Shown: piece by piece, positions 1 to 9,287 of the stretch
Numbering within the stretch: the first letter of the stretch is position 1
Layout of the letters: the number at the start of each line of letters is the position of its first letter
Assembly (NCBI GenBank): GCA_963790075.1
Contig: CAWBNG010000009.1
Span: 1 to 64,000, forward strand
Source of the DNA: CAYOUV01 sp963790075
GTDB lineage: Bacteria > Chloroflexota > Anaerolineae > Anaerolineales > Villigracilaceae
Direction: 5' to 3'
Length of the DNA: 64,000 nucleotides
Position numbers and translations under genes: made by a program
Notes under the pieces: model-generated
The model's database searches: none
What the model was told of the DNA's origin: nothing
The model's input: the letters and a program-made list of their open reading frames with translations, nothing else

Positions 1-2361
1 AGCGCTATCGCGTGCAGGACCTGCGCAGTTCGAACGGAACTTTCGTCAATAACGAACGCATCGAAAAAAGAACCTGGTTGAAACCGACTGACACCATCCG
101 CATCGGCCAGTACCGCTTCGTCATGGGCACGAACCAGATGTCGCAATACGATGAAAGCGGCGGTCTGCGGGTGGATGCTATCCATTTGAACAAATGGGTA
201 CGTAAAGACCTGAACATTTTGCAAGACATCTCGGTGGTGTTCAATCCGCGTGAGTTTGTAGTTGTGGTGGGGCAGAGCGGTGGCGGAAAATCAACCCTGC
301 TGGATGCGATTGCGGGGTATCGCCCGGCGACACATGGCAATGTGTTGGTCAACGGCACTGACATATACAAGCATTTCGACGCCATCCGCAATGACATCGG
401 CTACGTGCCGCAAAAAGACATTATTCATATGGAGTTGACCGTCTATCAGGCGCTGGATTACGCTGCTCAGTTACGCATGCCCGCCGATACCACCGCCGAA
501 GAACGGCACAAACGCGTGATCGAGGTGCTTGAAGATCTGGACCTCCTGCATCGTAAGGATGTTCAGATCAGCGGGTTGAGCGGCGGACAGCAGAAACGCG
601 TCTCTATCGGCGTCGAGCTGCTTACAAAACCCGGGCTTTCTTCCTCGATGAGCCTACTTCCGGCCTGGACCGGGCACGGAAACCGCCCTGATGCAGTTGA
701 TGCGCCGCCTGGCTGACCAGGGGCGAACGATTGTGTTGATTACGCACGCCACCAAGAATGTGATGCTGGGCGATAAGGTCATCTTCCTGGCGCGTGGCGG
801 GTACCTGGCCTGGTTCGGTCCGCCCGAAGAAGCGCTGGAATATTTTGACAGCTACCGCCCGGAACGCAGCCGTCGAGCAGGTGAAATCGAGTTTGATGAA
901 ATTTACGCCATTCTGGACGATTTCAGCAAGGGCAGCCCCGAAGATTGGGCCAAACGCTACCGCGAGCACTCCGCATATCGAAAGTATATTCTGGAACCTT
1001 TGGATGGCACAGTGGCTGCCGGGACAACGATTCCGTCTCAGCAACCGGAGCAGGCCGCTCGCAAGGTTGAACCGTCGACATCCCATCAGGTATCCGGCTT
1101 ACGGCAGTTCTTCATCCTGTCGGCTCGCAACATCAAGATTTTGACCCGTGACCGCTTCGGACTGGCCCTGATGCTTGCTACCGCGCCGATTGTCAGTATG
1201 CTGGACGTCGTCCTTGCCGTCCTGCTGGGACGCGACCCGCTGGATTTCAACGACGGCATGTTTGCGAACGTCATGATTACGCTTTTCCTGCTGACAGTTT
1301 ACGGGGTAATGGTGGGTGGCATTTCTCAGATGCGTGAGATTGTTAAAGAGCAGGAAGTCTACAAGCGTGAGAGATTAGTTAACCTAAAAATCTTGCCTTA
1401 TGTGCTTTCGAAGGTGTGGGTGGCGGCTTTGCTCGCGCTTTACCAGGCGGCTGCCTATACTATCGTTCACTACCTGGCGTTTGACGTTCCCGGGGGTGCG
1501 TCCGAATTTGGACAAATTTACGTTACGCTGACCCTGGCAACCCTGGCTGGCATGATGCTGGGCCTGTTCGCCTCGGCTCTGGCACCGAATGCCAATTCTG
1601 CGCCTTTACTGGTGATCATCCTGATGTTGCCACAGATCGTTTTAGGCGGGGCTTTGATCCCGCTGCCAAGCTTTGTCAGCGCACCGACTTCAACTCGTTG
1701 GGCTTTCGAGGCTTTGATGAGCATCAGCGGGGCAGGTTCAGATGTGGCTGCGGATGTTTGTTGGGCGCTGCCGCGCGACGTGCGCGAGTCCATGTCGATT
1801 GAAGACAAGCTGGACTACGGCTGCACCTGTATGGGTGTAAAGATGCTGGAGCAGGATTCCTGTGACTATCCGGGTCTGGGACAATTCTATAACCCGGCTG
1901 TTGCGGAACCTCCACCCGTTGAGCCGGCACCGCTCGGCGACCCTCCCCCGGAACCCGTTCTTCCCGAGCGTCCGCCTGAACCCGCTGACCAATCCGACTC
2001 AGTGGCGATGGCCGATTTCTTCACCGCGATAAAAGCCTGGGAGGCCCAGGCTACTCAAATTCAAGACGACTACAAGCGCCAGATCCAGGCCTATCAGGCG
2101 CAATCTGAAGTCTACAAGTCCGAGGCGATTGCCTATCAAACGGAACTGGTAAACTGGCAAATCGCTCAGGCATCGGCGGTTACGCCTGCTGAAGCTGTGA
2201 TCGACCAGTTCCACTCGAATTTTGACTGGATCCACGTAAACAAGAATGACAGCAAGGCTTATTGGTCCAAGATCATAAAGACCTGGACGGTGCAGTCTGG
2301 CATCATTCTGATCCTGTTCGTGGCGATTTTGTTCCTGCAAAAAAGAAAAGACATTACGTAG
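1..2361 (+). CDS. FHA-domain ABC transporter (ATPase fused to membrane domain), 5' partial, two frameshifts as sequenced
   Basis: The reading frame enters from the left edge. It begins with the C-terminal half of an FHA domain (SSNGTFVN motif), which binds phosphothreonine. An ABC ATPase domain follows, with Walker A GQSGGGKST and signature LSGGQQKR, then an ABC2-type membrane domain with several hydrophobic segments. Between the last two membrane segments sits a proline-rich stretch and a Gln/Ala/Tyr-rich probable coiled coil, presumably extracytoplasmic. Walker B and D-loop (LFFLDEPTSGLD) can only be read after restoring one T in the T-run at 637-639. The next part needs one C restored at 670-671. 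Everything after 691 is open for 556 codons, so the gene is probably intact in the cell. FHA plus the kinase gene downstream suggests phosphorylation-controlled transport (inference). Substrate unknown. Confidence 0.85.
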
Positions 2362-3381
2362 ATGAAGCGGAAAATTTATCTGGTCATCCATCTGTTTGTA
2401 GTCGTGAGCGTGTTCAGCGCTTGCGGCTCAGGCGCTGGAAGTAGCGATAGCGCCCGGGAAGCGACTCTCGAAGCCATAAGCGCGGCTGTCCGCGGAACTG
2501 CTACCGTTGAAGCTGTAGGAAAATTGAACCCCAATGCGCCAGTTGAAACTGCTCAGGCGGAAGCTACTGTACACAGTCAGGCGCTGGATGCAACCCAGGC
2601 TGCTCAATCTGCCTTGAATGACGAAGCCCTGGCTGCGACAGCTACGGCCTTTGCGCCTTTTATAGCAGAACTCCCCAAATACGGAGTCGATCCAACCAAT
2701 GGGCGACCGGGATGGATTTATCCATCGGTTACGTTAGAAGTCGATGGGTATATGTCGTATGACTACGTTAATAATTTCCTCGCCACCGTAGCGCAGGATT
2801 TTGTAGTTTCTTCTGACATCACATGGAACACGCGATATGGCACGTCAGGCTGCGGCTTTGTGTTACGTTCGGATGGAAATAAGAACGCCCTGAACCAATA
2901 TATGGCTATCGTTACACGTGGTGCAAGTGGGCATGTTCTATTTGCGACCATGTCCAATGGAGATATAGTTGGCGGCAAAGACATTTATGCTTATGGCCGT
3001 GACCCGAACTTCCAATGGGGAAATAACGTGACGAACCGTCTGACGATTGTTGGCCGCGGGAATACATTTTCGATATATTCGAACGATACCCTGATCGGTG
3101 AAATTGATCCCAGTACTCCACTTTCCCTGCCCGCTATTCCACCTGTCCCCAAAAAACCGGCCAATGTTGGCGATGTGGGTGCGATGAATTTATATAACAA
3201 GCAAGTAGCAGAGCAGCAAGCAGTAGCAACCCAGATTACAGCGGACTATCAATCCCGTCAAAGAGCGGCAGCAAATGCCGACAAAATTTTCGAACGCGGT
3301 TTTGTAGCCATGGTGGTTTTGAGCGAATCAGGGCGCAGCGTTTGTACGTTTGATAATACCTGGCTGTGGTTAATCGAATGA
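2362..3381 (+). CDS. Lipoprotein with C-terminal concanavalin/LamG-like domain
   Basis: The ATG directly follows the stop codon of the FHA-ABC gene, so the two are probably co-transcribed. The N-terminus is a lipoprotein signal (hydrophobic stretch, then FSAC as lipobox). An Ala/Thr/Glu-rich helical linker runs to about residue 100. The C-terminal 220 residues alternate short strands (GTSGCGFVLRS, RLTIVGRGNTFSIYSND) and end in CTFDNTWLWLIE, which fits a beta-sandwich of the LamG/concanavalin type. The same ending pattern recurs in the partial gene at the right edge of this window (63757-64000, CKFENSWIWVLPN). Function is unknown. A surface role or a partner of the neighbouring transporter is an inference from context only. 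Confidence 0.7.
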   Translation: MKRKIYLVIHLFVVVSVFSACGSGAGSSDSAREATLEAISAAVRGTATVEAVGKLNPNAPVETAQAEATVHSQALDATQAAQSALNDEALAATATAFAPFIAELPKYGVDPTNGRPGWIYPSVTLEVDGYMSYDYVNNFLATVAQDFVVSSDITWNTRYGTSGCGFVLRSDGNKNALNQYMAIVTRGASGHVLFATMSNGDIVGGKDIYAYGRDPNFQWGNNVTNRLTIVGRGNTFSIYSNDTLIGEIDPSTPLSLPAIPPVPKKPANVGDVGAMNLYNKQVAEQQAVATQITADYQSRQRAAANADKIFERGFVAMVVLSESGRSVCTFDNTWLWLIE

Positions 3382-3490
3382 GCGGCAACTGCCAGATGAA
3401 TTTTGTGTTGGCTTAACCTTATGCGAGGTAAGTTCCGTGGTGGTGGAAATTCGTATTTTGCAATAATCATGTCTTTTTTGGAGATAAGGA

Positions 3491-5215
3491 ATGTCTAAAA
3501 TTAGCTGGATCGGAAAAAGCCTGAGCGGGCGATATCAAATAGAAGAATTGTTGGGTCAGGGCGGCATGTCATCGGTCTACAAGGCCACTGATCCCAATTT
3601 GAAGCGGGTGGTGGCAGTCAAGTTGATCCATCCGCACCTGTCAAGTGATCTCGACTTCGTAAAGCGATTCGAAGAGGAAGCCACAGCTGTGGCACAATTG
3701 CGTCATCACGGCATCATCCAGGTCTATGACTTCAACAACGATGATGATATCTATTACATGGTTTTGGAATTTGTTCCGGGGGAAACAATTCAGGACCATC
3801 TCAAACGACTTAACGCAAACGGACGGCTTCTGTCAGTGACCAAGGCGATCGAATATATCGCTGAAATTTGCGATGCAGTCGATTACGCACACCAGCGTGG
3901 CATGATCCATCGCGATATTAAACCAGCCAACCTGATGCTCAATGTGACGGGGCAAGCCATTTTGATGGACTTTGGCATTGCCAAAATCGTCGGCGGGCAG
4001 CGCCACACCGCCACGGGAGCGGTTGTAGGCACAGCTATGTATATGGCGCCCGAGCAAATCAAAGGCGAAAACCCTGACCGACGCGCGGATATTTACTCCC
4101 TGGGTGTGACACTCTTCGAGATGCTTAGCGGTCGACCTCCGTTCGAGGCTGATTCCGCTATGACGTTGATGATGATGCATGTCAACGACCCCGTGCCAGA
4201 CCTGCGGAATCTCAACCCGGATGTGCCAGATGACCTGGTGGCAGTCATCAATAAATCGCTCGCTAAAGATCCCAATGATCGTTATCAGAGCGCTGCCCAG
4301 ATGGCTGCCGCTTTGCGGAATGTACTCGGGCGGATCAAAGCTGGCGTTTCTATCGAAGCCCCTGCATCTCCCGGAGCGACCACGATCGAGAAGCCGGACA
4401 TTTCCTCTACGGGCCCGGGGGCAACCGTTGTTGAAGAATCCGCCATGCCTGTGGGAACCCCGGGCGCTACGTATGTAGAACCAATCTCCACCCCCGCCAC
4501 AAGCTCGGAGGGCACCCAGGTGGAAGCCGCTCTGCCAACAGCCGCAACGTTTGGCGGGGGAGGAACGGGCGGAGGCAGTACGATTGCGGGAGGACCGGCG
4601 ACAGGCCCTATGCCTGCCCCTCGCACACCGGATACTGGCGCGCGCTCAAAAATCCTTGGCTTGTCGATTCCGATCGCCGTTGGTGGATTAATTGTCCTGG
4701 CTTGCTTAATTGGCGGTGGGGTATTCCTTGCCGGGCAGTTTTTGGGCGGTGGTGGAGCCAACGCTCCCAGCGCTACGGATACAGCAATTCCCGTTGTGGT
4801 AGTTGTCGATACACCACTGCCCACTGAGACTGCTACTCCCGCTATTACTTCGACACCCTCAGAAACACCACCCCCGACCCTTACACCCACAGCAACCGTG
4901 CCTGCGGGGATTCCCTTTGTACGCATCAACTCTATTACCATTGATGATCAAAACCGGTATGTTGTTGAATACGAAACCTTTGAATATACGGAAGCGCTAC
5001 CCGGGATGCACGTCCACTTTTTCTTTGACACAGTAACGCCGGAAAATGCTGGCGTACCGGGCTCAGGTCCGTGGATCCTTTACGGCGGCCCAAGGCCTTT
5101 TTCTGGATACAGCGTTTCTAACCGCCCAGCAGGTGCCAACCAGATGTGTGCCCTGGTGGCCAACTCCAACCATTCCGTACAGGCTAACAGCGGAAACTGC
5201 ATGGATCTACCGTGA
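3491..5215 (+). CDS. Membrane-anchored Ser/Thr protein kinase (PknB type)
   Basis: 574 residues; GGAGATAAGG lies just upstream of the ATG. The kinase domain covers about residues 15-275: glycine loop LGQGGMSSVYKA, catalytic lysine in VAVKLI (about residue 44), HRDIKPANLM catalytic loop, DFGIAK, and MAPEQ at the P+1 end. A Thr/Pro/Gly-rich linker follows, then one membrane span at about residues 393-418. The extracytoplasmic part has a second Thr/Pro linker and a folded domain of about 100 residues ending in NSGNCMDLP. The family phosphorylates Ser/Thr of target proteins, and FHA domains are their usual readers. The FHA-ABC transporter two genes upstream is therefore a likely target (inference). 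Confidence 0.93.
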   Translation: MSKISWIGKSLSGRYQIEELLGQGGMSSVYKATDPNLKRVVAVKLIHPHLSSDLDFVKRFEEEATAVAQLRHHGIIQVYDFNNDDDIYYMVLEFVPGETIQDHLKRLNANGRLLSVTKAIEYIAEICDAVDYAHQRGMIHRDIKPANLMLNVTGQAILMDFGIAKIVGGQRHTATGAVVGTAMYMAPEQIKGENPDRRADIYSLGVTLFEMLSGRPPFEADSAMTLMMMHVNDPVPDLRNLNPDVPDDLVAVINKSLAKDPNDRYQSAAQMAAALRNVLGRIKAGVSIEAPASPGATTIEKPDISSTGPGATVVEESAMPVGTPGATYVEPISTPATSSEGTQVEAALPTAATFGGGGTGGGSTIAGGPATGPMPAPRTPDTGARSKILGLSIPIAVGGLIVLACLIGGGVFLAGQFLGGGGANAPSATDTAIPVVVVVDTPLPTETATPAITSTPSETPPPTLTPTATVPAGIPFVRINSITIDDQNRYVVEYETFEYTEALPGMHVHFFFDTVTPENAGVPGSGPWILYGGPRPFSGYSVSNRPAGANQMCALVANSNHSVQANSGNCMDLP

Positions 5216-5685
5216 AATCAAGAGCGTTTCGCCTGGCTATATTTGTGGGCTGCTGGCCGCTATACATTGGCCTGCAATATTTCCACCCCACAGGGACCAC
5301 CGGAATCTATGCCCGAAGTCGTGATTATAGTCGCCATTGCTACCTTGCAACAACCCGCGGAAGCACCAACTGAGAATACACTGATCGATCGACCCTCTCT
5401 CATACATCCTCCATCCGGTGAAAGTTTCGAGAGCAGCGGCGGTTCAGAGTCTGGCGGAGGAAATACATCCATTACTGACGATGGCAATATCATCACCAGC
5501 ATCAGCGTCAAGAACGGGGATGCTTCCTACGAAGGCAAATTTCCTATCTCGGGAATGACTCCAGTTACGAGATCTCCATCAAACCAATTGACTTCGATAG
5601 TACTAAAACATCCGGATATTTAATCTTTTCTTTGACCTGCTCCGGTCAGGGGAAAGAAACTATGAGTTTTCATATTTGCCGATAA
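5216..5685 (+). pseudogene. Remnant of a secreted or domain protein, frameshifted, no start
   Basis: No start codon with a ribosome site is visible, but coding texture continues after the kinase. One frame reads WAAGRYTLACNIS and then a Ser/Gly-rich stretch ending GDASYEGKFPISG. The text then continues in another frame as SSYEISIKPIDFD and FSLTCSGQGKETMSF to a TAA at 5683-5685. Restoring one G in the run at 5551-5553 joins the two. Beta-strand-rich text with a Ser/Gly linker suggests an extracellular domain. It could be the truncated 3' part of a neighbour lost by deletion at the island boundary just downstream. Function not recognised. Confidence 0.5.
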
Positions 5686-5948
5686 GCATAAAAGATTACC
5701 TAAATTATAAGAGGAAAATATCACTTAGGGCCAAAATGTTGGTCAGCAGCATCTTGCACGTTTTGTACGTAGATTTCCAGTGATTTTTTTCAATCAGCCA
5801 TAGTTGACCAACCTTTGTACCTTCTAGTTTGCCATTTCGAAGCAAGTGGCGAAGGTACTACAAGCTGTAGCCGCTGTAGGATGCAGATAATTGCAACAGA
5901 TATATGATTGGTTAGAACTTGAAGGGAAATTGCTTGATTTAATGAAAT

Positions 5949-5984
5949 CATCCCGAACTCATCTTTCTGGTGTGGTTCGGGATG
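5949..5984 (-). terminator. Hairpin behind the tRNA-fMet tail
   Basis: Perfect 10-bp inverted repeat (CATCCCGAAC / GTTCGGGATG) 13 nt downstream of the tRNA tail on the minus strand. The T-rich stretch after it is weak (ATTTCATT). Probably the old terminator of the tRNA. Confidence 0.45.
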
Positions 5985-5997
5985 GGTCCTATGCAGT

Positions 5998-6048
5998 AGC
6001 GGGGGCAGGACTGGAACCTGCGACCTCCGGGTTATGAGCCCAACGAGC
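5998..6048 (-). pseudogene. Orphan 3' tail of an initiator tRNA (tRNA-fMet, CAU)
   Basis: On the minus strand the text matches the end of the D-arm, the complete anticodon arm GGGCTCATAACCC (three G-C pairs, the initiator signature; anticodon CAU), the variable loop AGGTC, the T-arm GCAGGTTCCAGTCCTGC and the acceptor strand CCCCGCT. The acceptor 5' strand and most of the D-arm are missing: the text upstream of 6048 is unrelated. A GC hairpin (5949-5984) follows the 3' end, as after a real tRNA gene. A truncated tRNA 3' end of this kind is the usual scar of site-specific integration (attR-like). Confidence 0.75.
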
Positions 6049-6595
6049 AAAAGCCGATTCTTGCTTGTACTCAATCAGATACGCTGATAACCATTAATCC
6101 CAGAACTAATGGCGGAAGAGGCCGCTGGTTTTAGTTTTCAGGGTCTTGGCAGTGAAATGCCCCGGAGACTGGTCCAAAAGCAATGTAAGTATTAAGCCTG
6201 CCTATGGCAGAAATAATAGTAAAACGCAAGATATTTTCAGCAGAAGAATAAATTGGAAAGATCAAAGGTTGTAAAAGGCCTCGCGGATTGTAACCATGCG
6301 ATCCTTCATACCAATGCAGTTTTTTAAATTTGAGAACTCCAATTGATGAAAGCCCCTGTCATGCTGCCCGTTATGCAGTTTGTTATAACTGGGTCCTATA
6401 GGCCCATCACTTGCTGCACCTAAAAGTACTACCATCACTGTGACTGTCCCACTGCGGAACCTATTGAACTTACCAACACTTAAGCATTTGACTTCCACCA
6501 CCCATTTTCTACGAACGCAGGGGCTCAATCTAGCATAAAAGAAACATTCGTTTGTTTCTTGGTAGCTGGTACAGCAACAAGTTAGAGATCAAAGA

Positions 6596-6640
6596 ATACA
6601 AAAAAAAGAACCAATGACACTTTTTTGTCATTGGTTCTTT
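6596..6640 (-). terminator. Intrinsic terminator abutting a tRNA tail
   Basis: Perfect 15-bp stem (6605-6619 with 6626-6640) and a 6-nt loop, followed on the minus strand by a run of eight T. It starts directly after the tRNA 3' end at 6641, so it is the native terminator of that lost tRNA gene. Confidence 0.8.
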
Positions 6641-6676
6641 GGTCGGGGTGGGCGGACTTCGAACCGCCGACCTCCG
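6641..6676 (-). pseudogene. Orphan tRNA 3' tail (T-arm and acceptor strand)
   Basis: Minus-strand text GGAGGTCGGCGGTTCGA... with ACCCCGACC at the end reads as variable loop, T-arm and acceptor 3' strand of a class I tRNA. The T-loop has one extra A compared with the usual seven bases. No matching GGTCGGGG acceptor 5' strand lies within 100 bases upstream, so the gene is truncated. The tRNA identity cannot be fixed because the anticodon arm is gone. Its own terminator follows immediately. Confidence 0.6.
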
Positions 6677-6736
6677 AAAACCAATCTTGAACCCGTAACG
6701 ATGATTTTGCAGACCCTTGTTTTTTGACCAAACATC

Positions 6737-6765
6737 TTGCATGGATACCGTGTAAGCGTTATAAT
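6737..6765 (+). promoter_or_regulatory. Promoter of higBA
   Basis: TTGCAT at 6737-6742, 17-bp spacer, perfect TATAAT at 6760-6765. The toxin ATG starts at 6773, so transcription would start at or next to the start codon (leaderless mRNA). No Shine-Dalgarno sequence precedes the ATG. Confidence 0.7.
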
Positions 6766-6772
6766 CTCATCA

Positions 6773-7063
6773 ATGTCCATTCGCTCCTTCAAAGACCCAG
6801 CCACCGCAGACCTGTATCATGGCAGAAGCTCGGCCCGCGCCAGACGTTTCCCGCAGAGCATCGTTAGCATTGCCCTTCGCAAAATGGACGTGCTCAACGC
6901 TGCTCACAAACTTGACGACCTGCGTTCGCCGCCTGGAAATCGGCTGGAAACTTTGAAAGGTGACCTGGCAGGCTATCATAGTATTCGTGTGAATGACCAG
7001 TGGCGAATTACCTTCCGCTGGATTGATGACGCACATGACGTTTCATTAGTAGATTATCACTAG
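6773..7063 (+). CDS. higB: HigB-type toxin (RelE/ParE fold mRNA interferase)
   Basis: 96 residues from the ATG at 6773; an in-frame TTG at 6737 lies inside the -35 box and is rejected. The text follows HigB: SFKD near the N-terminus, LRSPPGNRLETLKG in the middle, and the family-typical end VNDQWRITFRW...DVSLVDYH. HigB toxins cleave mRNA in the ribosome and are neutralised by HigA, encoded next. The toxin-first gene order is the HigBA order. The module lies between truncated tRNA genes, so it probably served as the addiction module of an integrated element (inference). Confidence 0.9.
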   Translation: MSIRSFKDPATADLYHGRSSARARRFPQSIVSIALRKMDVLNAAHKLDDLRSPPGNRLETLKGDLAGYHSIRVNDQWRITFRWIDDAHDVSLVDYH

Positions 7064-7079
7064 AGAAAAAGAGGTAACC

Positions 7080-7367
7080 ATGCTCCCAGAAAACCGTATC
7101 CCTACTCACCCTGGGGAAATCCTGCTATTAGAGTTTCTAAACCCGCTTGAGCTTTCTCAAGTTGCTTTTGCGGAACATCTTGACGTACCAGTGCAGCGCA
7201 TCAACGAAATCGTACGCGGCAAGCGCGGCATTTCCCCTGAGACCGCCTGGTTATTTGCAGAGGCGCTAGGAACTACTCCTGAATTCTGGTTAAATCTGCA
7301 AACCAATTATGACCTGGTCCGCTATCGTCCAAAGCGCCAAGTGGAACGTATCACTGCAACGGCTTGA
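7080..7367 (+). CDS. higA: HigA-type antitoxin, XRE-family DNA-binding protein
   Basis: 95 residues, preceded by AAGAGGTAACC. The N-terminal PTHPGEILLLEFLNPL and the helix-turn-helix region LSQVAFAEHLDVPVQRINEIVRG are typical of HigA/VapI antitoxins. The end TTPEFWLNLQTNYDL is the family's conserved C-terminal helix. It binds HigB and represses the shared promoter. It starts 17 nt after the toxin stop. Family assignment is firm; activity is untested. Confidence 0.92.
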   Translation: MLPENRIPTHPGEILLLEFLNPLELSQVAFAEHLDVPVQRINEIVRGKRGISPETAWLFAEALGTTPEFWLNLQTNYDLVRYRPKRQVERITATA

Positions 7368-7437
7368 CTAGATAGTTTTCATTTGAGTCTGATCACGTAC
7401 TCACCTATGGGCTTATAACCAAAAGGTTTCAGTTCTA

Positions 7438-7465
7438 GTTTAGGGGTCTTAGACCCTGACTGACT
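7438..7465. repeat. Left terminal inverted repeat of the IS
   Basis: Pairs with 9227-9247 over 9 + 12 bases. A 7-base segment (TCTTAGA) is present only here and makes the end itself palindromic (GGGTCTTAGACCC). Confidence 0.7.
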
Positions 7466-9100
7466 ATTCGTTATGAACAGGCACAAGAACTCTCGTTTGG
7501 CAAAATTCTTTGCTGATCGAGAGTTCTTTGTAACGGGTCAGATACTCCTCAACCAGTCTAGAGATGGCACGTTTTGGATCATGATGCAATGATTGCATAA
7601 ACCGGCGTGGTTGCTCAGCCTGAGCGAGCCTTGCCAGTCAAGCGCGATAATCATCCAAACGGACGTGCCGGATGTGCTCCAACAAAACGACTTCGCTCTC
7701 GGCAAGAAAGAGAATTTGCGCTTGTCCAAAGTTACGGAGTTCGCGAGTAGACTTGCGTCCGCTGATACGCCTTTGGCGACGGCGTAATTATTCAAACAAG
7801 GTTTCCATCTGCAGATTATCTTGAGGCAAGCCCGCGACATCGTAACACGCCAGCAATTCTTGCTGATGGAGCCGCCAGCGTTACTGCAGAGCCGAATGTA
7901 AACGTGCCTGGGGGAATTGTGCTTTCGGATTAGGGGTAAAAGACTGAAGGAGCGCTTCCATATCGTTGGTCACTTGGGTACTATTGAAATTGGTTGTGCA
8001 TGGGTCTTTAGGGGGATAATGTAAACAACCGGCGATCTGGCAAAGCCACTGATGGGCTTCAGCCAGGTTGCGAGCATCCTTGCGGTTCTTCACTAAGGCC
8101 CGATTGACCTGTGAAAGCAAACGCTTGAAATAGCCTGTCTCATCCACAGCTTCTCTCAAAGATTCCAAGGCCTGCGCAATCGCCTCCAATTGTTGATAAC
8201 CGGACAAACCTCCCCAATGAAATGGTTTACGGCTGTTATGATTGACCGCCTCGCGGATGGCCTGGCGAACTTGCTTTTCGAGTGCAATCAAGCCTGGATC
8301 TCTGGAGGTTGACAAAGGGGGGATGCCCCAGGCGTTTGTTCGGGTACGGCGGGTAATCCACCCAGGTCTTGTCTCAGATTTTTCCGTAGTTCGTCATCAT
8401 AAGGCAATACCGCTTCCGCCAAGTTGCTCAAGAAATGGGATTGGCAGCGCTGGTGCGGGACTGTGGGCCAGCAGGTTTTCAGGGCAAGTCCAATCGTTTC
8501 CTCTCCATCAGAGAGCGTTCCCAGCACAGGCAAGTGCATCTCGTGATAAGGCTGGAGCCAGTCGATCTGTTCTGCTGTCGTGGAATGCTCTGTCTGCAAA
8601 GCCGCTACCGGCGTCCCACTCAGCACTTCATACAACACATACAATATGTGTGCCACACCCTTCCGGTTGCAAGGCATCCATCGCCCAAATCAAGCCCCCA
8701 TGTTCGGCTGCTGTCACTTCTAATATCTGCTGTACGGGTTCTTTCACCGCTCCCAAGAGACCCAAAAACTGTCGATAGAGCCTGCCCACATTCCGTTCGC
8801 TGACCAGAATGCCGCACCGATTGAGTTCGCGTTGGATCTCCACCAATTGCTTATGCTCATGCTCGTGCTGCCATCCGATGTATGCCAATACATCCAACCC
8901 ATAGGTGCTGTGGTGGGTAAACTGATCAAGTTTACTCGGCTGGCGTAATAGTGTCTGCCGTGCTGGGAACATTCTGGATTCGCACACTCCTTGCTTTTCC
9001 CCGCTACTCGGATTGGCCCCTTCAAAGTCTGTACGCTTTTGCGCATGTGCCACGGTCTCCGAGGTTTCAGCTTTTCCCCACAACTTGGACATACACTCAA
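7464..9100 (-). pseudogene. DDE transposase, zinc-ribbon type, broken
   Basis: Reading the minus strand from 9100, the protein starts MSVCPSCGEKLKPR (zinc ribbon). After a frameshift near 8980-9000 it continues as TYGLDVLAYIGWQHEHEHKQ. After another near 8650 it runs on as YVLYEVLSGTPVAALQ with the DDE-type block SDGEETIGLALKTCWP and QRCQSHFLSNL, the latter typical of the IS256/MULE superfamily. A further frameshift precedes 8315. The C-terminal part (FGQAQILFLAES, then FMQSLHHDPKRAISRLVEEY) contains in-frame TAA and TGA codons before the final TAG at 7464-7466. Several frameshifts and two stops mean it is dead. Exact IS family not recognised. Confidence 0.75.
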
Positions 9101-9226
9101 TTCACAATCCAGCAGCAGTCTCGGTGCATTCTCAAATCTACGTTGCGGTCAATGACGCCCTGATTTTTCCATACAGCCCTCACTTCTCTAGTCATAGGCT
9201 CAAGTTTACAACTTTTCATACTGCTA

Positions 9227-9247
9227 AGTCAGTCAGGGCCCCTAAAC
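9227..9247. repeat. Right terminal inverted repeat of the IS
   Basis: Complement of the left end without the 7-base insert: AGTCAGTCAGGG followed by CCCCTAAAC. Confidence 0.7.
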
Positions 9248-9287
9248 ACCGGATGTATGGGTATTTTTAACACCCTTCAAGGATAGG

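Larger units (their letters stand above)
5686..6736. other. Gene-poor island edge carrying tRNA tails
   Basis: About one kilobase without a convincing gene. It contains a 10-bp perfect hairpin at 5949-5984, an orphan initiator-tRNA tail at 5998-6048, a terminator at 6596-6640 and a second tRNA tail at 6641-6676. Open frames here (for example 6262-6528, minus) have no ribosome site or recognisable motif. Confidence 0.7.
7438..9247 (-). mobile_element. Degenerate insertion sequence, 1.8 kb, with terminal inverted repeats
   Basis: The ends are inverted copies: the left end (7438-7465) reads GTTTAGGGG, then 7 extra bases, then CCCTGACTGACT. The right end (9227-9247) is the exact complement without the 7 bases. 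A transposase pseudogene fills the space. No target-site duplication could be seen in the bases just outside. Confidence 0.7.

Noticed and set aside
5998..6048. Functional tRNA-fMet gene
   Set aside because: The acceptor 5' strand and D-arm are absent, so no cloverleaf can form.
6262..6528. 88-codon minus-strand frame
   Set aside because: Lies between tRNA tails without start signal or motif.
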